A stretch of 64,000 bases of DNA from Prevotellaceae bacterium UBA2448 (GTDB lineage Bacteria > Bacteroidota > Bacteroidia > Bacteroidales > Bacteroidaceae), in NCBI GenBank assembly GCA_002342585.1, contig DDQG01000018.1, positions 1-64,000 of the forward strand, written 5' to 3'. Both the position numbers and the translations under genes were made by a program. The notes under the pieces are model-generated. The model searched no databases. It saw only the letters and a list, made by a program, of their open reading frames with translations, and had not been told where the DNA came from. Below, piece by piece: positions 40,757 to 50,477 of the stretch (positions are counted from its first letter, which is position 1; each line of letters begins with the position of its first letter).

Positions 40757-43018
40757 ATGAAAATAGTACATCAAGATATCGTCCGATTAGTAAAATGTAT
40801 GCTATACATCTATATGGTATGTATGGTATCTGCATGTTCTGTGAATAAATTCATAGAGGAAGATGAATATCTACTAAATAGTGCAAAGGTAACATACCCA
40901 AAGGAACCTAAAGAACTAAAAGAATATAATCTTGGAGCATACATACAGCAGCAACCAAATAGCAAGTGGTTCGGAATGAAGATTCCGTTAGGAGTATATG
41001 CTATATCAGGACTTGACACAACAAAATGGGTTAATAGATTGTTTAGAAAAATTGGAGAAGCACCCGTAATTTATGACGAGGAGAAAACACGTAACTCAGC
41101 CATAAATATGGCTAGGGTTTTAGCCAATAGTGGATATCTGCATGCAAATGTTAACATATTGACTCAAAAGAAAAAAAAGAAGAGATTAGGATTGGTATAC
41201 GATATTTACCCAGGAGAACGATACTATGTAAAAAGTATCAGCAGAAATATAGAAGACAATACATTAGACACAATACTAACTAAAGATGACAAGGAAGAAT
41301 CAATTCTGCGAGAGAACATGCCATTAGACATTAATCTCATGAACGAGGAACGCAATAGGATAACATCTAAATTAAGAAGCATAGGCTACTATAAATTTAC
41401 AAAAGAAGATATAAAGTTCAGAATTGACACAGTGAGGGGAAGTAAGCAAACAGACATGACAATAAACATTGGCCTTCATCTGGAAAATGGTCGGTCTGAC
41501 TTTGAACCACACAAAAGATACTACATCGGCAATATTAGCTATTTATCAGAGAGTGATGGGAAATACCACTTTAGGAAGAATTTCTATTCATCAAACACTC
41601 TGATAAAGCCTGGAGAATTATATAACGATGAACACACAAAACAAACATACTCGAACTTCCAACGATTACCAGGTGTGGCTTTCACTTCGATTATGTTTGA
41701 TGAAAGACCTAATAGTGATACTCTAGACGTAAGGATGTTGGTGAGTCATGCACGTCCCTACTCTATTGGTGCAGATTTAGAGGCTACAAACACAGCAGGA
41801 GACATGGGGGCTGCCATAGCAGCAACAATAAGCCATAAGAACATTTTCAGAGGTAGCGAGACCGCATCATTAAAACTACGAGAAGCATATGAAGCTATTA
41901 CTGGTTTGGAAGGTTATGACGGTCACCACTACTTGGAATTCAGTGCTGAAGCAAAACTAACATTTCCATCGTTTCTACTACCATTTGTAAAAAAAGATTG
42001 GGCTGTAAAACATAATTCCACTTCGGAAATATCTTTACAATACAACCTACAAAATCGCCCTGAATTTCATAGACGAGTGCTTACAGGAGCATGGAGATAC
42101 AGATGGCTTAGTAATAGGAGGAGAGTGTCACACAGATTCGATTTACTTGAAGTAAATTATGTATATATGCCATGGATGTCTAGTACTTTCAAAGAGCAAT
42201 ACCTTGACTCACTTGGCAAAACTAATGCTATATTGAAATACAATTACGAGAACCTGCTCATTACAAAGATGGGATATACATACACATATAACTCTTTGGG
42301 AGCATCACAACAGACTTTTGGCAAAACGGCACACACTTTTCGCATAAGTTTGGAAACATCTGGAAATATGCTCAGAGCTGCTACTAGCATAGTAAATGGG
42401 AAACAAAATAATCTGGGACAATACACATTTTGTGGCATTGCATATGCACAATATGTAAAATTCGATTTTGACTATGCTAAAAGTTTCCGGTTGAATCATA
42501 ACAATTCACTAGCATGGCATATAGGATTTGGTATAGCCTGTCCATATGGTAATTCATCTATTTTACCATTTGAAAAACGGTACTTCGCTGGTGGAGCAAA
42601 CAGCGTAAGAGGATGGTCAGTTAGAGCTTTAGGACCAGGAAGATATCTAAGCAACGACAAGAGAATAAACTTCATAAACCAATCGGGTGACATAAAACTA
42701 ATTGCATCAATGGAAATGCGAACGCACCTGTTTTGGAAAATTCACGGAGCACTATTTGTAGATGCAGGAAATGTTTGGACAATACGAAACTATGCAGATC
42801 AGCCCAACGGACAGTTCACTCTAAAGAGATTATGGGAGCAGATTGCCGTAAGTTATGGGCTAGGATTTAGGTTAAACATGGATTTCTTTATCCTACGATT
42901 CGACATGGGAATGAAGGCGGTAAATCCTGCATATGATGGCAAGGATCACTACCCCATCTATCATCCAAATTTAAGCCGTGACTTTGCATTTCATTTTGCA
43001 GTAGGCATGCCATTCTAG
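40757..43018 (+). CDS. tamL: Omp85-family lipoprotein TamL
   Basis: A 753-residue BamA/TamA-type outer-membrane protein. A lipobox near the N-terminus (MVCMVSAC, then SVNKF) marks it as the lipoprotein variant TamL of Bacteroidetes. POTRA-like domains cover about 30-350, followed by a 16-strand barrel ending in DFAFHFAVGMPF. The signature (V)RGW loop of Omp85 proteins is seen in GGANSVRGWSVRALGPG. The start at ATG 40757 is chosen because the signal peptide then begins with a basic residue. TamL usually partners TamB, but no tamB gene is nearby. Confidence 0.88.
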   Translation: MKIVHQDIVRLVKCMLYIYMVCMVSACSVNKFIEEDEYLLNSAKVTYPKEPKELKEYNLGAYIQQQPNSKWFGMKIPLGVYAISGLDTTKWVNRLFRKIGEAPVIYDEEKTRNSAINMARVLANSGYLHANVNILTQKKKKKRLGLVYDIYPGERYYVKSISRNIEDNTLDTILTKDDKEESILRENMPLDINLMNEERNRITSKLRSIGYYKFTKEDIKFRIDTVRGSKQTDMTINIGLHLENGRSDFEPHKRYYIGNISYLSESDGKYHFRKNFYSSNTLIKPGELYNDEHTKQTYSNFQRLPGVAFTSIMFDERPNSDTLDVRMLVSHARPYSIGADLEATNTAGDMGAAIAATISHKNIFRGSETASLKLREAYEAITGLEGYDGHHYLEFSAEAKLTFPSFLLPFVKKDWAVKHNSTSEISLQYNLQNRPEFHRRVLTGAWRYRWLSNRRRVSHRFDLLEVNYVYMPWMSSTFKEQYLDSLGKTNAILKYNYENLLITKMGYTYTYNSLGASQQTFGKTAHTFRISLETSGNMLRAATSIVNGKQNNLGQYTFCGIAYAQYVKFDFDYAKSFRLNHNNSLAWHIGFGIACPYGNSSILPFEKRYFAGGANSVRGWSVRALGPGRYLSNDKRINFINQSGDIKLIASMEMRTHLFWKIHGALFVDAGNVWTIRNYADQPNGQFTLKRLWEQIAVSYGLGFRLNMDFFILRFDMGMKAVNPAYDGKDHYPIYHPNLSRDFAFHFAVGMPF

Positions 43019-43114
43019 AAATAGTTAGAAACGACATTCTCAGTTTTTTACTTTTTCTTTTTTCATTTCTCACATAATTACGTACCTTTGTCGGAAAATA
43101 AAAACAAATCAAAT

Positions 43115-44872
43115 ATGTACAGAACTCATACAGCAGGCGAATTGCGCATCGAGGATGCAGGAAAAAAAGTAACACTGGCAGGATGGGTGCAGCGCACACG
43201 TAAAATGGGTGCGCTTACATTTGTAGACCTGCGCGATCGTTATGGAATCACCCAATTAGTATTTAACGAAGAAACAAATGCTCCTCTTTGTGAGCAAGCT
43301 AACAAATTGGGACGCGAATACGTAATCCAAATTACAGGAACTGTAGCAGAACGATATAGTAAGAATAAAAACATACCAACCGGTGATATAGAAATTGAGG
43401 TAGAAAACCTGAATGTACTGAACGCATCACTCACACCTCCTTTCACTATTGAAGACAACTCTGATGGCGGCGACGACTTAAGAATGAAGTACCGCTACCT
43501 AGATTTACGTCGTACAACCGTAAGAAAGAATCTAGAACTGAGACATAAATTTTGTATTGCAGTTAGAAACTACCTCTCCCAGTTAGGTTTTTTGGAGATA
43601 GAGACTCCTATGCTCATCGGATCAACACCAGAAGGTGCACGCGACTTCATCGTTCCATCTAGAATGAACCCCGGACAATTTTACGCTCTTCCGCAATCAC
43701 CACAGACTTTGAAACAATTATTGATGGTGGCTGGAATGGACAGATATTTTCAAATCGTAAAATGTTTTAGGGACGAGGATCTTAGAGCTGATCGTCAGCC
43801 TGAATTCACTCAGATAGACTGCGAGATGTCATTCGTTACACAAGAAGACATTATACAGACATTCGAAGGAATGGCCAAGCATTTGTTTAAAGAACTTCGC
43901 GGGGTGGAACTGGAAGGAGATTTTCTACGATTACCATGGATAGAATGTATGAAACGATTTGGTTCAGACAAACCAGATATGCGTTTCGGCATGGAATTTG
44001 TAGAATTAGATGATATTCTTAAAAAAGGCACATTTGCTGTTTTCGACTCTGCTGCATATATTGGTGGCATTTGTGTACCAGGATGTGCATCATATACAAG
44101 AAAAGATATAGACAAACTTACCGAATGGGTAAAACGGCCACAAATAGGAGCAAAAGGAATGGTTTATGCTAGAGTACAGGAAGATGGTTCTGTAAAGTCA
44201 AGCGTAGACAAATTCTATAGTTCTGAAGACCTTAACTCTCTAAAAGAAAAGATGAGTGCAAATCCAGGTGATTTGATTCTTATTCTTTCAGGTGATGACG
44301 CAATGAAGACACGTAAACAATTGTGTGAACTACGATTAGAAATGGGCGAAAGACTAGGTTTACGTGACAAGAACAAATTTGCTTTGCTTTGGGTAACTGA
44401 ATTCCCTATGTTTGAATGGAGTGACGAAGAAAATAGATTAATGGCTATGCATCACCCATTTACTCACCCTATGGACGAAGATATTCCTATGCTTGATACA
44501 GACCCTGCATCAGTACGTGCAGACGCATATGACATGGTATGCAATGGCGTTGAATTGGGTGGCGGATCTATACGTATTCACGACCCCAAACTACAGGCAA
44601 AAATGTTCGAAATACTCGGCTTTACACCAGAGAAGGCAGAAGAGCAGTTTGGATTCTTAATGAATGCATTCAAATATGGAGCTCCACCTCACGGAGGACT
44701 CGCCTACGGATTGGATCGCTGGGTGAGCATCTTTGCAGGATTAGACTCTATACGCGACTGCATCGCATTCCCTAAGAACAATAGCGGACGTGATGTGATG
44801 CTCGATGCTCCAAGTTTCGTAGATAAAAAACAGCTTGACGAAGATTTCATAGCCTTGAACTTACCTGAATAG
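43115..44872 (+). CDS. aspS: Aspartate--tRNA ligase
   Basis: A 585-residue class II aminoacyl-tRNA synthetase. The N-terminal OB-fold (VTLAGWVQRTRKMGALTFVDLRDR) binds the anticodon. A catalytic core with FLEIETPMLIGSTPEGARDF (motif 1), FRDEDLRADRQPEFTQID (motif 2) and GLAYGLDRWV (motif 3) follows. The bacterial GAD insertion lies between motifs 2 and 3. The start is MYRTHTAGELR at 43115. An upstream TACCTTTG -7 element is at 43083-43090. Confidence 0.95.
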   Translation: MYRTHTAGELRIEDAGKKVTLAGWVQRTRKMGALTFVDLRDRYGITQLVFNEETNAPLCEQANKLGREYVIQITGTVAERYSKNKNIPTGDIEIEVENLNVLNASLTPPFTIEDNSDGGDDLRMKYRYLDLRRTTVRKNLELRHKFCIAVRNYLSQLGFLEIETPMLIGSTPEGARDFIVPSRMNPGQFYALPQSPQTLKQLLMVAGMDRYFQIVKCFRDEDLRADRQPEFTQIDCEMSFVTQEDIIQTFEGMAKHLFKELRGVELEGDFLRLPWIECMKRFGSDKPDMRFGMEFVELDDILKKGTFAVFDSAAYIGGICVPGCASYTRKDIDKLTEWVKRPQIGAKGMVYARVQEDGSVKSSVDKFYSSEDLNSLKEKMSANPGDLILILSGDDAMKTRKQLCELRLEMGERLGLRDKNKFALLWVTEFPMFEWSDEENRLMAMHHPFTHPMDEDIPMLDTDPASVRADAYDMVCNGVELGGGSIRIHDPKLQAKMFEILGFTPEKAEEQFGFLMNAFKYGAPPHGGLAYGLDRWVSIFAGLDSIRDCIAFPKNNSGRDVMLDAPSFVDKKQLDEDFIALNLPE

Positions 44873-44883
44873 TTTTATATAGA

Positions 44884-45396
44884 ATGGAAACACAATTAAC
44901 TGCTTGGCCCGAGATAACAGAGATACGGCCTAAGATATTGGAATGTGATGTAGTGCGATTCCAAAACAACAAAGAAAAATGGGTCGCATTTGTGGGCATT
45001 CTAGATGGATATCCATACGAAATATTCACAGGTGTATTGGATGATGACGACGGTATTGCCTTGCCAAAAACTGTAGTTTCGGGATATATAATAAAAAATA
45101 TAGACGAGTCAGGGTTGAAAAGATATGACTTTCAATTTATAAATCGCAGAGGATACAAAACAACAATTGAAGGCTTATCGGAACGATTCAACAAAGAATA
45201 CTGGAACTATGCCAAACTTATTTCTGGAATGTTACGCTACAGAATGCCACTTGACATGGTAATCAAAGTTGTAAGCAGTCTACAGACAGACAGCGACAAC
45301 ATAAACTCATGGAAAGACGGTGTAGCAAAAGCCCTAAAACGCTACTTGCCAGGAAATAATAATACGGCAGAAAACACAGATAATGCAGAAGCATAA
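44884..45396 (+). CDS. Stand-alone protein like the NrdJ ribonucleotide reductase C-terminus
   Basis: A 170-residue soluble protein. The stretch RPKILECDVVRF...YPYEIFTGVLDDD and the end SGMLRYRMPLDMVIKVV...WKDGVAKALKRYL resemble the C-terminal extension of vitamin-B12-dependent ribonucleotide reductase (NrdJ), where TSCPD and ALRHGVPLE-like motifs occur. The TSCPD cysteine is absent here. A catalytic barrel is not encoded. It could be a detached regulatory or thiol-transfer-derived domain. It overlaps folB by 14 bp and follows aspS by 11 bp. I am moderately sure of the similarity, not of function. Confidence 0.55.
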   Translation: METQLTAWPEITEIRPKILECDVVRFQNNKEKWVAFVGILDGYPYEIFTGVLDDDDGIALPKTVVSGYIIKNIDESGLKRYDFQFINRRGYKTTIEGLSERFNKEYWNYAKLISGMLRYRMPLDMVIKVVSSLQTDSDNINSWKDGVAKALKRYLPGNNNTAENTDNAEA

Positions 45397-45760
45397 GATA
45401 ATTATACAGGAGCTGTTAATTCATGCACATCACGGTGTAATGGAACAGGAAAGAACTGTTGGTGCAGATTTTTCATTAGATTTAGAAGTTTGCTTTGACT
45501 TTAGAAAGGCAATGGAAACAGATAATCTATCAGAAACTATCAGTTACGCAGACATTTATGAAATAGTTAAGAAAGAAATGGCTATACCAAGCCAACTTTT
45601 AGAACATGCAGGAGGACGAATTATTAAAGCCCTCAAACAAAAATTCCCTAAAATTAGATTAATAAAACTAAGACTAACAAAAGTGAATCCACCATTAGGA
45701 GCAAACTGTAAGGGAATGGGAATAGAAATTATTGACGAAAATAATTCTGACTTTAGTTAA
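45383..45760 (+). CDS. folB: Dihydroneopterin aldolase
   Basis: A 125-residue FolB that cleaves 7,8-dihydroneopterin to 6-hydroxymethyl-dihydropterin in folate synthesis. Family motifs are HAHHGVMEQERTVGADF, ETISYADIYEIVKKEM, LLEHAGGRI and KVNPPLGANCKG. All active-site elements appear intact and the length is normal. It overlaps the NrdJ-like gene and is followed 43 bp later by an MFS transporter. Confidence 0.93.
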   Translation: MQKHKIIIQELLIHAHHGVMEQERTVGADFSLDLEVCFDFRKAMETDNLSETISYADIYEIVKKEMAIPSQLLEHAGGRIIKALKQKFPKIRLIKLRLTKVNPPLGANCKGMGIEIIDENNSDFS

Positions 45761-45803
45761 ATATATAAGAAATAAATCAAAAAACTTAAAACAAAATAAT
45801 ACT

Positions 45804-47270
45804 ATGTCAAAGATTCAAGAAAAAATGTCAAACTACCGCTGGGTAATTTGTGCTATGCTTTTTTTGGCAACTACAGTGAACTATATGGATCGCCAAGTAT
45901 TGTCACTTACATGGAAAGACTTCATAGCCATCGACTTTCACTGGACAGATGCCGATTATGGAAAAATTACAGCCATCTTCTCAATTTTTTATGCAGTCAT
46001 CTCGCTCTTTGCAGGAAAATTCATCGACTGGATGGGAACTAAGAAGGGATATATATGGGCAATTGTAATATGGTCTCTCGGTGCATGTTTACATGCTGGT
46101 TGTGGACTTGTAACAATGCATGTTTTAGAGATCCCTGATATTGAAGTTCTTCGTGCTGTAGAAGCAGGCAGCAAATTAGCTCTAAGCATTTCCACTGTTT
46201 CGGTATGGCTTTTCCTAGCATGCCGTATGGTATTGGCAACTGGAGAGGCTGGAAACTTCCCTGCAGCAATCAAAGTAACTGCAGAATACTTCCCTAAGAA
46301 AGACCGAGCTTTAGCTACGTCTGTTTTCAATGCAGGTGCAAGTGTTGGTGCACTCGCTGCCCCTCTGACTATTCCAGTACTAGCACAAGCTATGGGATGG
46401 GAAATGGCATTCATCATCATTGGTGGTATTGGCTTTATATGGGCAATTTTATGGGCTGTACTTTATAACAAGCCTTCAGACAGCAAATATGTTAACAGCG
46501 CCGAATTGGCATATATCCAACAAGACAAAAACGACGTAGAAAAGGAAGCAAAATCAAATAATGACCCGAATCGTCTTCAGGCAAACGACAACCTAGAAAT
46601 TCCATTCATCAAGTGTTTTGCTTATCGTCAAACATGGGCATTTATTGTTGGCAAATTATTAACTGATGGAGTATGGTGGTTCTTCCTTTTCTGGGCTCCT
46701 GCATATTTCTCTGAATTGGGATACAAGTCGTCCGACCCAATGGGACAGGCACTTATTTTCGTACTCTACCTCATCGTCACAGTAGTATCAATAGGAGGTG
46801 GTTATCTTCCAAAATTCTTTGTAGAACACAAAGGTATGGAACCTTATTCAGGACGTATGCTAGCAATGCTCATCTTCGCATTTTTCCCAATATTCGCAAT
46901 GTTTGCACAACCACTAGCAGCACAGTCTGTATGGTTTCCTTGTATTATTATTGGTTTAGCAGGTGCCGGACATCAATCTTGGTCTGCAAACCTTTACTCT
47001 ACAATCGGAGATATGTTCCCAAAGACTGCCATCGCATCAATCACAGGTATCGGAACTATGTTCGGCGGTCTTTGCTCATTTGCTATTAATTGGGGATCAG
47101 GTTTGCTCTTTACCTATGCAGAAGGACAAGGAGAAGCATTTGTATTTTTCGGTGTAACAGGTAAACCTGCTGGATATATGATAGTATTCTGTTATTGTGC
47201 AGTAGCATACCTCATTGCATGGGCACTTATGAAACTGCTTGTACCTAAATACAAACCTATAACAGAATAA
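45804..47270 (+). CDS. MFS transporter, hexuronate/anion-cation symporter type
   Basis: A 488-residue 12-TM MFS permease. The RWVICAMLFLATTVNYMDRQVLSL N-terminus and ATGEAGNFPAAIKVTAEYFPKKDRALA loop are diagnostic of the ACS family, which imports hexuronates such as galacturonate or glucuronate, or related organic anions. The start MSKIQEKMSNYRW at 45804 is preferred; the longer frame begins inside folB. It is flanked by a terminator downstream. Uptake of pectin-derived sugars is an inference. Confidence 0.85.
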   Translation: MSKIQEKMSNYRWVICAMLFLATTVNYMDRQVLSLTWKDFIAIDFHWTDADYGKITAIFSIFYAVISLFAGKFIDWMGTKKGYIWAIVIWSLGACLHAGCGLVTMHVLEIPDIEVLRAVEAGSKLALSISTVSVWLFLACRMVLATGEAGNFPAAIKVTAEYFPKKDRALATSVFNAGASVGALAAPLTIPVLAQAMGWEMAFIIIGGIGFIWAILWAVLYNKPSDSKYVNSAELAYIQQDKNDVEKEAKSNNDPNRLQANDNLEIPFIKCFAYRQTWAFIVGKLLTDGVWWFFLFWAPAYFSELGYKSSDPMGQALIFVLYLIVTVVSIGGGYLPKFFVEHKGMEPYSGRMLAMLIFAFFPIFAMFAQPLAAQSVWFPCIIIGLAGAGHQSWSANLYSTIGDMFPKTAIASITGIGTMFGGLCSFAINWGSGLLFTYAEGQGEAFVFFGVTGKPAGYMIVFCYCAVAYLIAWALMKLLVPKYKPITE

Positions 47271-47300
47271 TAACAAATATACATTATATATAAAATAACA

Positions 47301-47340
47301 ACAGACTTTGGTTACGTGACCAAGGTCTGTTTTTTTTTTA
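47301..47340 (+). terminator. Intrinsic terminator of the MFS gene
   Basis: A 12-bp stem (47301-47312 with 47319-47330, one G-U pair) with a small loop, followed by nine or ten T. Confidence 0.9.
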
Positions 47341-47350
47341 AAATACATGA

Positions 47351-47402
47351 ATACCACACTTATATTATGAATGATATAAAAGACATACCATAATTGTGGT
47401 AT
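47351..47402. promoter_or_regulatory. Palindromic pair upstream of the sulfhydrylase gene
   Basis: ATACCA (47385-47390) and TGGTAT (47397-47402) form a hairpin or operator-like dyad. The right arm can alternatively pair with ATACCACA at 47351-47358. It lies 110 bp before the sulfhydrylase start. Either a regulator site or an RNA element is possible. Confidence 0.4.
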
Positions 47403-47510
47403 ATTATTTATGAAAATCGGAGTAAAATATGGTCATAATAATGAAAACATAGACATTTGCATCGGAAATCAAAAACAAAACTATAAATACTAACAAAAAA
47501 AGAAAAGATT

Positions 47511-48797
47511 ATGGCAACAAAAAATTTACACATTGAGACTTTAGCCCTTCATGTAGGACAAGAGCAAGCAGATCCAGCAACTGACGCTCGCGCAGTACCA
47601 ATCTATCAAACGACAAGTTATGTATTCCGTAATTCACAGCACGCAGCAGATCGTTTCGGGCTTCGCGACGCAGGAAATATCTATGGACGACTAACAAATT
47701 CTACTCAAGGAGTTTTTGAAGAAAGAGTAGCAGCCTTGGAAGGCGGTGTAGCAGGATTAGCAGTAGCCAGTGGTGCTGCAGCAATCACATATGCATTGCA
47801 AAACATCGCCCAAAACGGTGACCATATCGTAGCAGCAGACAATCTATATGGTGGCAGCTACAACCTTATTACTCACACTCTGAGTACTCAAGGAATAAGC
47901 AGCACTATTATCAACGCTAATGACCTTAAGGCACTTGAAGCTGCAATTAGGCCGAACACAAAAGCTGTTTACGTAGAGACATTTGGTAATCCAAACTCCG
48001 ATGTAACCAACTTGGACGCCATAGCAGAAGTGGCTCACAAACACCATATCGTAGTAATTGTAGATAATACTTTCGCTCCAATTGTATTCCGTCCAATCGA
48101 ACATGGAGCAGATATCGTAGTTCACTCTGCAACGAAGTTTATTGGAGGTCATGGTAGTTCACTAGGAGGCGTAATTATCGACTCAGGCAAGTTTGATTGG
48201 AAAGCAAATGCTGACAAATATCCTACAATAGCCAAACCAGATCCTTCATACCATGGAGCTGTGTTTGCAGATGTTGCAGGAGCTGCAGCTTTCGTTACAA
48301 GAATACGTGCCGTTATATTACGAGATACTGGAGCAGCAATCAGTCCTTTCAATGCTTGGATATTGTTACAAGGAGTAGAATCGCTTCCACTACGTATTGA
48401 AAGACATGTAGAAAATGCCTTAAAAGTAGTTGACTATCTATCTAAACATCCTAAAGTAAAGAGTGTAAGCCACCCTGCCCTACCTTCTCATCCAGATCAC
48501 AATCTGTACAAAAAATACTTCCCCAAAGGAGCTGGTAGTATCTTTACATTCGAAATCAAAGGAAATCAGGAAGATGCATGGACATTCATTGACAACCTAA
48601 AGATTTTCTCTCTATTGGCAAATGTAGCAGATGTAAAATCACTTGTTATTCATCCTGCTACAACAACTCACTCTCAGTTGAGTCCGAAGGAACTGGCAGA
48701 ACAACATATTACCCCAACAACTATCCGTTTGTCAATTGGTGTAGAACATATTGATGACATTATTGCCGACCTTGATCAAGCATTTGCAAAAATATAA
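47511..48797 (+). CDS. metY: O-acetylhomoserine sulfhydrylase
   Basis: A 428-residue PLP-dependent Cys/Met-metabolism enzyme that makes homocysteine from O-acetylhomoserine and sulfide. Family motifs are YQTTSYVF, GAAAITYALQNIAQNGDHIVA, YGGSYNL, ETFGNPNSDV and VVHSATKFIGGHG with the PLP-binding lysine. Length matches O-acetylhomoserine sulfhydrylases, longer than cystathionine enzymes. Monocistronic: terminators lie on both sides. Confidence 0.93.
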   Translation: MATKNLHIETLALHVGQEQADPATDARAVPIYQTTSYVFRNSQHAADRFGLRDAGNIYGRLTNSTQGVFEERVAALEGGVAGLAVASGAAAITYALQNIAQNGDHIVAADNLYGGSYNLITHTLSTQGISSTIINANDLKALEAAIRPNTKAVYVETFGNPNSDVTNLDAIAEVAHKHHIVVIVDNTFAPIVFRPIEHGADIVVHSATKFIGGHGSSLGGVIIDSGKFDWKANADKYPTIAKPDPSYHGAVFADVAGAAAFVTRIRAVILRDTGAAISPFNAWILLQGVESLPLRIERHVENALKVVDYLSKHPKVKSVSHPALPSHPDHNLYKKYFPKGAGSIFTFEIKGNQEDAWTFIDNLKIFSLLANVADVKSLVIHPATTTHSQLSPKELAEQHITPTTIRLSIGVEHIDDIIADLDQAFAKI

Positions 48798-48868
48798 AAT
48801 AACATCTTATAGGATAAAACGACAATCAAATTAAGAGCCATAAGTAAAAATATCCATAATTGTGTAAC

Positions 48869-48907
48869 CTCTGCGAATTGCTGTGATAGCAGTTCGCAGA
48901 GTGTTTT
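48869..48907 (+). terminator. Intrinsic terminator of metY
   Basis: A 14-bp stem (48869-48882 with 48888-48901, CTCTGCGAA-type, one G-U), a 5-nt loop and a run of T. Confidence 0.9.
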
Positions 48908-48919
48908 TTACACTAAATA

Positions 48920-48951
48920 TTTGTTTTTTTAGATAATTTGCTGTACCTTCG
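48920..48951 (+). promoter_or_regulatory. Promoter of the L31 gene
   Basis: TTTG at 48920-48923, a 20-nt spacer and TACCTTCG at 48944-48951, one mismatch from TAnnTTTG. It gives a leader of about 75 nt. Confidence 0.5.
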
Positions 48952-49031
48952 CAGCCGATTTAACCCATTACATAGTGCTAACGTATATTCCGTTGGCCCG
49001 TAATAGTATAAAATTTAAACGTTTAAAGGAA

Positions 49032-49286
49032 ATGAAAAAAGGTATTCACCCAGAGAACTATCGTCCAGTTATTTTCAAGGACATGTCAAATGGCGATATG
49101 TTTCTCTCACGTTCGACTGCAAAGTCAAACGACACAGAGGTTTTTGAAGGTCAGGAGTATCCTGTAATCAAACTTGAAATCTCTTCTTCTTCTCACCCAT
49201 TCTACACAGGTAAAGCTAAGTTAGTTGACACAGCAGGTCGTGTGGATAAGTTCATGAACCGTTATGCAGCAATGAAAAAGAAATAA
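49032..49286 (+). CDS. rpmE2: 50S ribosomal protein L31 type B
   Basis: An 84-residue L31 of the cysteine-free (type B, zinc-independent) class: MKKGIHPENYRPVIFKD opening, SSSHPFYTGK and VDKFMNRYA. No cysteine is present. In other bacteria such copies replace zinc-binding L31 under zinc limitation, but many Bacteroidetes have only this form. The start at 49032 gives the standard N-terminus. A bidirectional terminator follows. Confidence 0.93.
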   Translation: MKKGIHPENYRPVIFKDMSNGDMFLSRSTAKSNDTEVFEGQEYPVIKLEISSSSHPFYTGKAKLVDTAGRVDKFMNRYAAMKKK

Positions 49287-49303
49287 TTTCTTTTCAGCAT
49301 ACA

Positions 49304-49341
49304 AAAAAACTTGCAAAGGACTATTTCTTTGCAAGTTTTTT
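49304..49341. terminator. Bidirectional terminator between L31 and the lipid kinase
   Basis: A 15-bp stem (49304-49318 with 49327-49341) with A and T runs on both sides. Its right arm encodes the last lysines of the convergent lipid kinase. Confidence 0.9.
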
Positions 49342-50370
49342 TATTATTTCCAAATTCTTTTTGTGGAGTTCTTGTGTTTTATGAAGGTTACTCTGTAGCA
49401 TTAATTCACTACGTTGGAAAAACTCATTAAACTGTTCAAGCAAAACATTTGGAAAGTTAGGAGTTTTATCAATAAGTCCTTCTTCATGTGGAGATATACA
49501 AAAAAGTCCTTCATGAACAATTTGAATATCAATATCCGTTCCCGTTTCTACGGGATCTCCATCATAGTGTATGGCAGCCGGACGACTACGATGTACATGC
49601 ATCTTTTTACATTGAAAAGTTTTTATACGACTATTATTTGGCAATTTACCATTAAATAGTTGAATAGCAATTTGAGGAGCATCTATTACTGTAAAAGGTT
49701 GAATGATAGTTACATCCATTAGTCCATCACGTACAGATGCCTCAGGAGCTATGTATGCATTATTGCCATACTGCGATGCATTGGCACAGGCAATACAAAA
49801 AGCTTTATATTCACTCACCAACTTATCATCTACATATATATCATATGTATCAGGATCATAACTTAGTCCATTAGCTAATACATTTTCTATATATGTCAAC
49901 GGACCACGACGACCAGCTTCAGCGAACTTCATAGAAATAAAGGCATCGAAACCCATACCACATGTACAGAAGAAGGGATGATCATTGATAAGTCCATAGT
50001 CCATAGGGTGAATATTACATTCATTGATTACTTGAATAGCTCCGCGAGGATCCATAGGAATATGAAGATGCCGTGCTAATCCATTTCCGCTACCTGCAGG
50101 AATAATAGCAAGAGCTGTATTGGTATGTACAATAGCTCGAGCCGTCTCGTTTACTGTTCCATCACCACCTATCGCACAAACAACATCAACTGATAGATTA
50201 GAAGCCGCCTTAGCAATCTCTGCTGCGTGTCCAGCATGTTCCGTATATCTGACTTCCCAATCAAACAAATCACGATTTAGCAACTGTTCAATCAAATCAA
50301 GAATTATCTGTTTTCCAGAAGTCCCAGAACAGGGATTTACAATAAATATTATTTTCTTTCTTTTCTCCAT
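49321..50370 (-). CDS. Diacylglycerol kinase-family lipid kinase
   Basis: A 349-residue YegS/DgkB-type lipid kinase. Nucleotide-binding motifs FIVNPCSG, AIGGDGTVNE and IPAGSGNGLARHL are intact, as is GMGFDAFI. The C-terminal domain includes HYDGDPVETG. The family phosphorylates diacylglycerol, ceramide, sphingosine or undecaprenol. It is divergent from serine palmitoyltransferase (250-bp gap), so a sphingoid-base or ceramide substrate is attractive but unproven. The start is ATG 50370 (MEKRKKIIFIVNP); the longer frame adds an uncharacteristic N-terminus. C-terminal ~50 residues (NEFFQRSELMLQSN) are an extra helical tail. Confidence 0.88.
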   Translation of the reverse strand: MEKRKKIIFIVNPCSGTSGKQIILDLIEQLLNRDLFDWEVRYTEHAGHAAEIAKAASNLSVDVVCAIGGDGTVNETARAIVHTNTALAIIPAGSGNGLARHLHIPMDPRGAIQVINECNIHPMDYGLINDHPFFCTCGMGFDAFISMKFAEAGRRGPLTYIENVLANGLSYDPDTYDIYVDDKLVSEYKAFCIACANASQYGNNAYIAPEASVRDGLMDVTIIQPFTVIDAPQIAIQLFNGKLPNNSRIKTFQCKKMHVHRSRPAAIHYDGDPVETGTDIDIQIVHEGLFCISPHEEGLIDKTPNFPNVLLEQFNEFFQRSELMLQSNLHKTQELHKKNLEIIKKLAKK

Positions 50371-50477
50371 GTACCACAACTGAACTTTTCCGCTTGCAAA
50401 AGTAACATTAAAAAAGCGATTATAGCACACAATACATGTGATTTTACAGATTTTTGATATTTTTTATGCAAATAGGA

